Positions 7,113-12,788 of a stretch of 59,835 nt of DNA are shown here, piece after piece. This stretch comes from a virus. The stretch is from the IMG/VR virus record IMGVR_UViG_3300027754_000101, positions 1-59,835 of that record; one strand, written 5' to 3'. Each line of letters begins with the position of its first letter. Position 1 is the first letter of the stretch. The notes under the pieces were generated by a model. The model had not been told where the DNA came from and ran no database searches. It saw only the letters and a program-made list of their open reading frames with translations. A program made the position numbers and the translations under genes.

Positions 7113-7328
7113 ATGACATTTCAACAAGCACTTCTTTCAGCGAATTATGTTTTAGACGAGAACAATTTTGACCTTGGTTGTTATGTCAAAACTGATTCTG
7201 ATAATTTCATTCACATCTATCAGGTAGGTGAGAATGAAGGAGAATGGAATTATGTTAAGATGACTGAGGAGTTTGATGTATTAACTGAGGTTACTTTTAA
7301 TCCTGACAAACAAACAGTTACTCTTTAA
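7113..7328 (+). CDS. Small acidic protein of unknown function (71 aa)
   Basis: Starts MTFQQALLSANYVLDENNFD after an ATCAAACTCAA leader. It is acidic and probably beta-rich (FIHIYQVGENEGEWNYVK). No family recognised. Confidence 0.6.
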   Translation: MTFQQALLSANYVLDENNFDLGCYVKTDSDNFIHIYQVGENEGEWNYVKMTEEFDVLTEVTFNPDKQTVTL

Positions 7329-7334
7329 GTTATT

Positions 7335-7577
7335 ATGAACCTCACACACAAAGTAAGAAGTTGGACAGTAACTCTACCAGTTGAGTTAGATGAAGAAAAA
7401 AAGTGGTGGAGAAGAAAACCAGGTAAACCAAGAAAGATGGGTGACCCATTATTACCACCAGAGGGTAAGATACCAAATAGAAATAGTAACGAACGAATGT
7501 TGCAAGGTTACTATCTAATGAAAAAGAAAGGTCTACAAGTTGATGCTCTCGAATCCCTAATCAATCAAATCAAATGA
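7335..7577 (+). CDS. Small basic protein of unknown function (80 aa)
   Basis: Starts MNLTHKVRSWTVTLPVELDE. The middle part is highly basic and proline rich (KKWWRRKPGKPRK). The C-terminal codons lie in a roughly 45-bp sequence repeated at 7763. The stop overlaps the next ATG at 7574. Confidence 0.55.
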   Translation: MNLTHKVRSWTVTLPVELDEEKKWWRRKPGKPRKMGDPLLPPEGKIPNRNSNERMLQGYYLMKKKGLQVDALESLINQIK

Positions 7578-7586
7578 CACTTGACA
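7538..7586 (+). repeat. Direct repeat, copy A
   Basis: The 3' end of the 80-residue gene plus the start of the next gene (AGTTGATGCTCTCGAATCCC ... AAATGACACTTGACA). Copy B at 7763-7806 is nearly identical but lacks one five-base ATCAA unit. Confidence 0.85.
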
Positions 7587-7735
7587 CACTGCACAATGTT
7601 TCACTCACCGAGAATGAGATATCAGTAATTCTCTATTACTTAGAAGAGGTTGCTAATAGGTCAAAGGAAGAGTATGACCCTGAGATTGATACTATCTTTG
7701 ACAAGTTACAATCAGTAGGTTACTCTTACAGTTAG
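7574..7735 (+). CDS. Small acidic protein of unknown function (53 aa)
   Basis: Starts MTLDTLHNVSLTENEISVIL and looks helical. It is coupled by ATGA to the upstream gene. Its first four residues (MTLD) are shared with the gene at 7794 because of the direct repeat. Confidence 0.6.
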   Translation: MTLDTLHNVSLTENEISVILYYLEEVANRSKEEYDPEIDTIFDKLQSVGYSYS

Positions 7736-7762
7736 TATCATTTAGAGGAAAAATGTTTTACC

Positions 7763-7806
7763 AGTTGATGCTCTCGAATCCCCAATCAATCAAATGACAC
7801 TTGACA
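7763..7806 (+). repeat. Direct repeat, copy B
   Basis: Copy of 7538-7586 with one ATCAA unit missing and one C/T change. It supplies the leader and first codons of the gene at 7794 and looks like a translation-signal duplication carried over during recombination. Confidence 0.85.
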
Positions 7807-8228
7807 ACGAAATCTTTCATCCTGCTTTCTTTGGTTATGAGAATCTTCCTGATAGTATTGAGATTGAAAACCGTAAATTGATTCCAGTAAAAGCATTACG
7901 TTTGAAGTATCAAGGAACCTCTAATAGTGATGGTGCATTTTGTGTCAAAAACATTCGTGCCCTCTGTAAGTTTCTAGAAATACAATTACATCGTCCAGTG
8001 AGAGGATTGTATTGTATTGAAGAACGTTATCAAAAGTTCTTTAATACTCTCTATCAATTTTATATCAAAGAAGTTTCATCATATAATATTCATTATTCAA
8101 ATCACTACTATAATTACAAGGGAGATTTGATGTGGTGCACCAAGAATTGGCGCACTGGTGAAATATTGCACGAAAAGAAATGTGATGGTAGAGTGATTAA
8201 AAATATATTCTATGGAGTGATGGTATAA
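7794..8228 (+). CDS. Phage protein of unknown function (144 aa)
   Basis: Starts MTLDNEIFHPAFFGYENLPD. Rich in Tyr and His in the middle (YNIHYSNHYYNYKGDLMW). The leader ATCAATCAA and first four codons come from the direct repeat. It is the last gene before the terminator at 8321. No family recognised. Confidence 0.65.
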   Translation: MTLDNEIFHPAFFGYENLPDSIEIENRKLIPVKALRLKYQGTSNSDGAFCVKNIRALCKFLEIQLHRPVRGLYCIEERYQKFFNTLYQFYIKEVSSYNIHYSNHYYNYKGDLMWCTKNWRTGEILHEKKCDGRVIKNIFYGVMV

Positions 8229-8320
8229 CACTTAAAGAGGAAGGAGTTTGCCTCATCTTTTCAACTAAAGTCACTCTGTAAAGTATAGATAATTTCTAAA
8301 TGTAGGTGGGTTGGTTAATA

Positions 8321-8350
8321 AGAGGAGACTGGTAATCTCCTCTCTTTTTT
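8321..8350 (+). terminator. Intrinsic terminator closing the accessory cluster
   Basis: An 8-bp stem, AGAGGAGA (8321-8328) with TCTCCTCT (8336-8343), and a 7-base loop are followed by CTTTTTT. A classic rho-independent terminator about 90 bases after the last gene of the small-gene cluster. Confidence 0.85.
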
Positions 8351-8690
8351 ATGCTTATTAATACGAATTCGTATCAAAATAATGTTAATATGAATTAAAA
8401 TCAATTAAAAAAGGTATTATTAATCATTATGACGTGTTTGTGTTGATTAGGATAAGTATTCGTAATGTGTATTTGTGATGTTCTTATATGTTGATGAATG
8501 TATGATACTTTGGTGAATTGTATGATATTTTGATGCTCTTATAAATGCTCAGAATCCTTGTTATCTTAGCGAGCATTCTATCACAAACACCCAGGAATGT
8601 CAACCCCCCGAATATTTCTCCCCACCAGCATTACAAAATCTCACAAATACTCTGAAAAACACACTAATACCTTATAAATACCCCCAAGGT
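8351..8690. other. AT-rich non-coding stretch with palindrome and repeats
   Basis: No credible gene in about 340 bases. It contains a perfect 14-bp palindrome ATACGAATTCGTAT (8361-8374), two short tandem-like repeats of TGTATGATA (near 8500-8530), and a 7-bp inverted repeat AATGCTC/GAGCATT (near 8546-8578). It separates a terminator from tandem promoters. It might be a regulatory or replication-origin region; that is speculation. Confidence 0.5.
8673..8680 (+). promoter_or_regulatory. Late promoter motif TATAAATA
   Basis: Exact T4-type late promoter octamer, 13 bases upstream of the sigma-70 -35 box of the next promoter. It would give the 59-residue gene at 8749 a late transcript in addition to an early one. 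Confidence 0.55.
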
Positions 8691-8692
8691 AC

Positions 8693-8721
8693 TTGACAAT
8701 GAACGACAGGTATCTTATACT
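8693..8721 (+). promoter_or_regulatory. Strong sigma-70-type promoter
   Basis: TTGACA (8693-8698), a 17-base spacer and TATACT (8716-8721). The -35 box is the exact consensus and the spacing is optimal, so it should be read by unmodified host RNA polymerase. It drives the small gene at 8749. Confidence 0.85.
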
Positions 8722-8748
8722 GTACACATACATAAATGGAGCACTATT

Positions 8749-8928
8749 ATGTCGGTTGCGTATTCCCAAGCACAGAAGCAAAAGTATAGAGTGACACTGG
8801 AACTTGATGTTCTGAATGACTTTGACCCACACAATATGGACTGGGCAAAAGTATTTAAGTTAGAACCAGCAGAACACTGTGAGGCATATGTAGAGGACTT
8901 AAGTACACCCGACAGTTTTAGTATGTAA
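8749..8928 (+). CDS. Small early protein of unknown function (59 aa)
   Basis: Starts MSVAYSQAQKQKYRVTLELD and ends YVEDLSTPDSFSM. It is acidic in the C-terminal half. The start is 28 bases after the -10 box of a consensus promoter; an ATG at 8736 is out of frame. The hairpin at 8946 follows directly, so this is a monocistronic unit. A strong early promoter in front of a tiny gene suggests a host-takeover role, but that is inference only. Confidence 0.7.
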   Translation: MSVAYSQAQKQKYRVTLELDVLNDFDPHNMDWAKVFKLEPAEHCEAYVEDLSTPDSFSM

Positions 8929-8945
8929 GGAATATTGGGGCAGTC

Positions 8946-8991
8946 AAGAATGTTGGGGGCAATAGTCTTGATTTAAGACCCCAACATTCTT
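8946..8991 (+). terminator. 13-bp perfect inverted repeat
   Basis: AAGAATGTTGGGG (8946-8958) pairs with CCCCAACATTCTT (8979-8991) around a 20-base loop. No T-run follows. The right arm runs into the late promoter octamer at 8991. It could stop or protect the early transcript of the 59-residue gene and keep it from entering the HNH gene. Confidence 0.7.
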
Positions 8992-8998
8992 ATAAATA
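8991..8998 (+). promoter_or_regulatory. Late promoter motif TATAAATA for the HNH gene
   Basis: Exact octamer whose first base is the last base of the inverted repeat. It lies 23 bases before the HNH start codon. Confidence 0.75.
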
Positions 8999-9021
8999 GT
9001 ATACCCCCAACACAGAAAAAA

Positions 9022-9555
9022 ATGAAAGAACACCCCAAGCATTCTGGTTACTTTATTACAGAAGATGGCCAGGTGTGGAGTTATTGGAAAACTCGCGGTA
9101 AACTTAATGGTAGAGGTGTAGATAGCTATATTGACTATACATCAAATCCTTACCTAAAAAAATCAAGTTTAAGAACTGATGGTAGGTATGATATGCCAAT
9201 AAAAGGAAAGAACTATAAACTGCACAGATTAGTAGCAGAAACTTACATCGAAAATCCATACAATCTTTTAGAGGTTAATCATATTGATGAGGATGTTTCT
9301 AATAATCACGTAAGCAACTTAGAGTGGTGCAATAGACAATATAATGCTGAATATTCGTTAGCAAAGTACTTTGATATTCTGCACGTAAAAACTAACAAAG
9401 TGTGTACTGTATTCAATATAACTCAGTGGTGTAAAGAAAATAAAGTCGATATATCAACCCTATACAAAACAAACAACACGCGAGCACCAAATAAGACAGT
9501 TAAAGGGTATAAACTATTAGGGGAGAATACTATCAGATATCGGGAGATTTTTTAG
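9022..9555 (+). CDS. Free-standing HNH homing endonuclease
   Basis: The N-terminal part (GYFITEDGQVWSYWKTRGK) resembles a NUMOD4 module. The HNH core runs from about residue 60 to 105: KLHRLVAETYIENPYN, then EVNHIDEDVSNNHVSNLEW with H68, H87 and D89 in the expected places. The C-terminal part (KVCTVFNITQWCKENKVDIS...) looks like a NUMOD1/helix-turn-helix DNA-binding module. At 177 aa it is a typical phage HNH homing enzyme that nicks or cuts DNA to spread its gene. No intron is visible around it. It has its own late promoter and no SD-like element beyond an A-rich leader. Confidence 0.9.
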   Translation: MKEHPKHSGYFITEDGQVWSYWKTRGKLNGRGVDSYIDYTSNPYLKKSSLRTDGRYDMPIKGKNYKLHRLVAETYIENPYNLLEVNHIDEDVSNNHVSNLEWCNRQYNAEYSLAKYFDILHVKTNKVCTVFNITQWCKENKVDISTLYKTNNTRAPNKTVKGYKLLGENTIRYREIF

Positions 9556-9588
9556 TATCTATGAATACTTAGAGTTTCTTACATGTTA

Positions 9589-9618
9589 TGGGCCCCTGAA
9601 AGTGTCCCTATAGTATGA
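9589..9618 (+). promoter_or_regulatory. 30-bp GGGCCCC element, copy 7
   Basis: Canonical copy with CCCTATAGTATGA. It is isolated from the other copies by the terminator, the 59-residue gene and the HNH gene. It is followed by a CCACTACCCAAACCAAG leader. Confidence 0.8.
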
Positions 9619-9635
9619 CCACTACCCAAACCAAG

Positions 9636-9893
9636 ATGACCTCTGCAACCTATCAACTCAATGCTCTTGATATTAGTTACAATGGGTGGAACAACTATGA
9701 AACCTGGAACGTTGCATTGTGGATAAACAATGATGAGAGTTTGTATAACTTAGCACAAGATTGTGGTGATTACGAAACTCTGGTAAAGTGTCTCTATGAT
9801 GAGTATGGAGTGACTGAAACAAAGGATGGAGTTAAGTTCAATTCTCCTAAGGTGAATGTGGTACAACTTAACTCTGATGTGTTCGATTTCTAA
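9636..9893 (+). CDS. Conserved phage protein with NYETWNVALWI motif (85 aa)
   Basis: Starts MTSATYQLNALDISYNGWNN. The NGWNNYETWNVALWINNDESLYNLA segment is a hallmark of a small family found in many phages (I recall DUF7249) of unknown function. I preferred the ATG at 9636, after the CAAACCAAG leader, over 9615 inside the repeated element. Confidence 0.75.
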   Translation: MTSATYQLNALDISYNGWNNYETWNVALWINNDESLYNLAQDCGDYETLVKCLYDEYGVTETKDGVKFNSPKVNVVQLNSDVFDF

Positions 9894-9973
9894 GTAACAA
9901 TCAAGAGGAATGAGATGCGCCTCTATAAAGACACTCACCACTCAAACAGTTAACTCAACTTTCTTTTGTTATT

Positions 9974-10108
9974 ATGTCTAAGTCTGTGATTCTTTCTTTG
10001 TTGGCACAAGGTAACACTGCCACCGAAATCTTGACGATTCTTGATATGCTTGTAGAGAGCATTGTTGAGGATAATATTGATAGTTGTGCTGAGGTGTTTG
10101 CAATCTGA
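9974..10108 (+). CDS. Small conserved cyanophage-type protein (44 aa)
   Basis: MSKSVILSLLAQGNTATEIL... DNIDSCAEVFAI. I recall very similar short proteins (MSKSVILSLLAQGN) in many cyanophages, without function. The leader contains CTCTATAAAG and an ACTCACCACTCAAACAG stretch like the ones after the repeated elements. Confidence 0.65.
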   Translation: MSKSVILSLLAQGNTATEILTILDMLVESIVEDNIDSCAEVFAI

Positions 10109-10159
10109 TAGTTAGCAACTGTGTGCCCCTAGGTCGTTAGACAGAGCGTGAGCGATGTG

Positions 10160-10188
10160 TTGACACCGTGGGGCAGCAGTGTTATACT
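10160..10188 (+). promoter_or_regulatory. Strong sigma-70-type promoter in a GC-rich region
   Basis: TTGACA (10160-10165), a 17-base spacer and TATACT (10183-10188). It has the same boxes and spacing as the promoter at 8693. Transcription should start near 10195 and enter a GC-rich leader. Confidence 0.85.
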
Positions 10189-10208
10189 TAGTGATGGGGG
10201 CAGTGTTT

Positions 10209-10334
10209 ATGGGGCGTCGGTTGGGCGTTGATGGCGGCGTTGCGTATATAAAAACCCTCCACTACCCTAACCTACACTGTATGTCTTTTTCGATCTATGT
10301 ATCACTCTCATATAAAAAATTCTCCCAGAAATGA
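10209..10334 (+). CDS. Possible small ORF in GC-rich leader (41 aa)
   Basis: Starts MGRRLGVDGGVAYIKTLHYP; in-frame ATGs at 10194 and 10281 would give 46 or 17 residues. The stop overlaps the ATG of the next gene at 10331 (ATGA), as in the coupled genes of this genome, which argues that at least the 3' part is translated. The GC-rich, CGT/CGG-containing first half is unlike neighbouring genes, and the region might instead be a structured RNA leader. Confidence 0.35.
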   Translation: MGRRLGVDGGVAYIKTLHYPNLHCMSFSIYVSLSYKKFSQK

Positions 10335-10486
10335 GAACGCATAAAACTAATTTCAGAAGAAGATCGCCCTACTGGAACTTCTTTAGAGTAGTTCTTGCAG
10401 GATGGATGATTAGGTACCCAAAACAAACATTCTTTATACCTCTTGGATTTTTATTAGTTCTCATATATAATGCTGTTGTGAAATAA
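10331..10486 (+). CDS. Small membrane protein (51 aa)
   Basis: Starts MRTHKTNFRRRSPYWNFFRV with a basic N-terminus, then one hydrophobic segment at about residues 34-50 (FFIPLGFLLVLIYNAVV). Probably a single-pass inner-membrane protein with the basic part in the cytoplasm. It is transcribed from the consensus promoter at 10160. Function unknown. Confidence 0.65.
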   Translation: MRTHKTNFRRRSPYWNFFRVVLAGWMIRYPKQTFFIPLGFLLVLIYNAVVK

Positions 10487-10517
10487 ATCATGACAAAAAA
10501 ATCCCCCAGTAAAAATA

Positions 10518-10718
10518 ATGTATAATACTGAAAAAATATATCACATATATGCAAAGGATAAATGTTTATTTCACTCAATTAAAGAAGAGGAATTTCATAC
10601 TACGTGGAAAACTATAAAAGGTATGGTTGGTATTATTAAAACTGACTATTGTATTCAAGATTTATCATATGAAGAACTTTCTTTAAATAAAGAAATTATT
10701 TTAAATTCTTCACATTAA
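10518..10718 (+). CDS. Small protein of unknown function (66 aa)
   Basis: Starts MYNTEKIYHIYAKDKCLFHS and ends NKEIILNSSH. Reminiscent of small conserved cyanophage proteins of unknown role; no motif recognised. It lies between the membrane-protein gene and the glycosyltransferase-like gene. Confidence 0.65.
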   Translation: MYNTEKIYHIYAKDKCLFHSIKEEEFHTTWKTIKGMVGIIKTDYCIQDLSYEELSLNKEIILNSSH

Positions 10719-10727
10719 TTTTCCATA

Positions 10728-10756
10728 TTGACAATACCTATATAAACTGTTAAAAT
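10728..10756 (+). promoter_or_regulatory. Candidate sigma-70-type promoter
   Basis: TTGACA (10728-10733), a 17-base spacer and TAAAAT (10751-10756), about 26 bases before the glycosyltransferase-like gene. The spacer contains CTATATAAAC. Weaker -10 than the other promoters. Confidence 0.5.
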
Positions 10757-10781
10757 TGAAATGAAGGTTGACTAAATTTTT

Positions 10782-11555
10782 ATGGCAAAAGGATTCACTG
10801 TAAAAGCATCAGCACCAAGGACATCAGCACCAACAGAAGATTGGGACTATGGTGCAATTAAAGAAAGAATGAAAGGAAAGAGTATAGTATTCTGTCTTCC
10901 AGGACGTGGATGCTCTTTTATATTTCTCAAGGCATTTGTACAACTTTGTTTTGATATTGTACAAAATGGAATGAGTATTCAGATCTCACAAGATTACTCA
11001 TCAATGGTAAACTTTGCACGTTGTAAATGTTTAGGTGCAAATGTATTAAGAGGTCCTAAGCAAATTCCGTGGGATGGAAAATTGCAATATGACTATCAAC
11101 TATGGATTGACTCTGACATTGTTTTTGATACAAATAAGTTTTGGCAACTTTGTGATATGGCACTCAATGCTGAAGGTGAAGAAAAAGAAATCGTTGGTGG
11201 ATGGTATGCCACGGAAGATGGGCACACAACATCTGTCGCACATTGGTTAGAAGAAGATGACTTCCGCAAGAATGGTGGAGTTATGAATCATGAAACTGTT
11301 GATAGTATCTCAAAGCGTCGTAAGCCCTTTACTGTTGACTATACAGGATTTGGTTGGGTATTGATTAAGAAAGGTGTATTTGAAAACCTTGAATACCCTT
11401 GGTTTGCACCTAAGATGCAAGTCTTTGAATCTGGTGCGGTCCAGGACATGTGTGGCGAGGATGTCTCATTCTGTCTTGATGCAATTGAAAAGGGATTCGA
11501 TATTTGGTGCGATCCTCGCATTCGTGTCGGACATGAAAAGACTCGTATTATTTAA
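10782..11555 (+). CDS. Glycosyltransferase-like protein (GT-A fold)
   Basis: A D-x-D motif at D110-D112 (LWIDSDIVFD) is typical of metal- and nucleotide-sugar binding in GT-A enzymes. The late segment GEDVSFCLDAIEKGFDIWCD matches the family pattern where an acidic E-D pair contacts the acceptor. The length of 257 aa fits. Similar proteins sit beside structural genes in many T4-like cyanophages, where modification of a virion protein or phage DNA is possible. Substrate unknown. The N-terminal ~20 residues (KASAPRTSAPTEDW) look disordered. Confidence 0.75.
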   Translation: MAKGFTVKASAPRTSAPTEDWDYGAIKERMKGKSIVFCLPGRGCSFIFLKAFVQLCFDIVQNGMSIQISQDYSSMVNFARCKCLGANVLRGPKQIPWDGKLQYDYQLWIDSDIVFDTNKFWQLCDMALNAEGEEKEIVGGWYATEDGHTTSVAHWLEEDDFRKNGGVMNHETVDSISKRRKPFTVDYTGFGWVLIKKGVFENLEYPWFAPKMQVFESGAVQDMCGEDVSFCLDAIEKGFDIWCDPRIRVGHEKTRII

Positions 11556-11569
11556 TATAGGATAATTAT

Positions 11570-11716
11570 ATGGCAGCAAATCGTAAATCACTGAGTGGTT
11601 CAGATGGTGTTGAGTCTCATCCCAAGAATACTCGACAGGGAAATGGGAAACACACAAAGTATACTGCAACGAGCAGAAACAACGCACGAAAACCTCGTAG
11701 AGGACAGGGTAAATAA
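11570..11716 (+). CDS. Small basic conserved protein (48 aa)
   Basis: MAANRKSLSGSDGVESHPKN...ARKPRRGQGK. Lys/Arg/Asn/Gly rich and probably disordered, perhaps nucleic-acid binding. Preceded by GGATAATTAT, a weak ribosome-binding candidate. It is followed at once by a terminator, so it ends the unit with the glycosyltransferase-like gene. Confidence 0.65.
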   Translation: MAANRKSLSGSDGVESHPKNTRQGNGKHTKYTATSRNNARKPRRGQGK

Positions 11717-11723
11717 TCTTTCA

Positions 11724-11752
11724 GGGCATCTCGTTATGAGGTGCCTTTTTAT
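11724..11752 (+). terminator. Intrinsic terminator
   Basis: GGCATCTC (11725-11732) pairs with GAGGTGCC (11738-11745) with one wobble and a 5-base loop, followed by TTTTTATT. It separates the glycosyltransferase unit from the baseplate genes. A small GAGAG/CTCTC hairpin follows at 11780-11792. Confidence 0.8.
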
Positions 11753-11844
11753 TGCTTGTGTGACCTTATAGATACTTATGAGAGGCGCTCTCGTCTCTCG
11801 CAGGAAGTTTGAATTGAACCATAAAAAACCATGAAAGTCTAAAA

Positions 11845-12540
11845 ATGTCTTACCTAAATCACAATCTTCCAACTTTTACTTGTTATATTCGTAATGAGTT
11901 TCTTTATAATCATAAAAAAAGGAATGGAGATGTAACTTTGTGTGACATACACTCTGTAGCATCCTTAGAGAAGCATGTACCCCTCTTTGAGGCGTTTCTA
12001 GAGAATGGGGTCAACTGGACTCGCAGACCAATTCATGCATTTTGTTGGAAACCAGATGCTCCAGTTTCAGAATTAGAAGAGTGTATGTGGTGGGATTGCT
12101 TTTCTCCTTATATTGATGTTCAGGTACGTTCAAGATTGGCTAACTTACGTGCTGAACTTATCAACTATAAGGGCAAAAAGAATGAAGGAACTTATATGTT
12201 TACTTTAGATTGGTCATGGGAATCAAAATCTACTTTGAACACGAACTTTAGTGAGACACCAGAGCATAAATGTGCTCATTTTTTCAAGATGGATAATGGA
12301 AACTTCTATGCATATCCAAATAATAAAATTTTATGGTATGACGATGCATGGACACGCAATAGAATTACCAAAAATCCAGGGTATGAAATCGATATGACTG
12401 AATATTCTGTTGAAAATCTTCGTAAAATTGAAACATCAGATGATTTTATGTACGAAGTAACGGAAATTAGGGATAGCAACCCCGTAAAAAGTTCTGATTT
12501 AACCAATCAGGAGCAAAAAAATGGGACAACCCTCGGATAG
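11845..12540 (+). CDS. Conserved phage protein upstream of the baseplate genes (231 aa)
   Basis: Starts MSYLNHNLPTFTCYIRNEFL. Tryptophan-rich (for example CMWWDCFSPYIDVQV, FTLDWSWESKS). I recall proteins like this at the same position before gp25 in cyanophages, without assigned function. The last 20 codons overlap the start of the next gene at 12521 in another frame. Function unknown; the position suggests a late or virion-associated role. Confidence 0.75.
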   Translation: MSYLNHNLPTFTCYIRNEFLYNHKKRNGDVTLCDIHSVASLEKHVPLFEAFLENGVNWTRRPIHAFCWKPDAPVSELEECMWWDCFSPYIDVQVRSRLANLRAELINYKGKKNEGTYMFTLDWSWESKSTLNTNFSETPEHKCAHFFKMDNGNFYAYPNNKILWYDDAWTRNRITKNPGYEIDMTEYSVENLRKIETSDDFMYEVTEIRDSNPVKSSDLTNQEQKNGTTLG

Positions 12541-12769
12541 AGACAAGGATTACATGAAAGAAGTGTGGGGAACTACAAAATTAATCACAGATTACATGGT
12601 AACACCACCAAAAATGCTTCGTGAGATTGCAAATGACGATTTAACACCAAAAAAACATGATTTTGTGACTCAAAACGAACTTCATGAGAAAATTCGTAAC
12701 GATGATGACTATGATGATTGGGAATATGGAGCAGAACCATTATATGAGTCAAAAAACTATAATAAATAA
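12521..12769 (+). CDS. Conserved small acidic protein (82 aa)
   Basis: Starts MGQPSDRDKDYMKEVWGTTK after an AGGAGCAAAAAA ribosome-binding sequence, and overlaps the upstream gene by 20 bases. The C-terminus is acidic (IRNDDDYDDWEYGAEP). Unknown function. The late promoter for gp25 lies across its stop codon. Confidence 0.7.
   Translation: MGQPSDRDKDYMKEVWGTTKLITDYMVTPPKMLREIANDDLTPKKHDFVTQNELHEKIRNDDDYDDWEYGAEPLYESKNYNK
12761..12768 (+). promoter_or_regulatory. Late promoter motif AATAAATA for gp25
   Basis: Matches the T4-type NATAAATA octamer and lies 20 bases before the gp25 start. It is the first late promoter of the baseplate block. Confidence 0.75.
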
Positions 12770-12788
12770 GATAGATTCAGAGCATTAA

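Noticed and set aside
9782-9802. GTAAAGTGTCTCTAT resembling the decayed GGGCCCC element
   Set aside because: It lies within the coding sequence of the 85-residue gene, lacks GGGCCCC and has no gene start behind it; likely chance.
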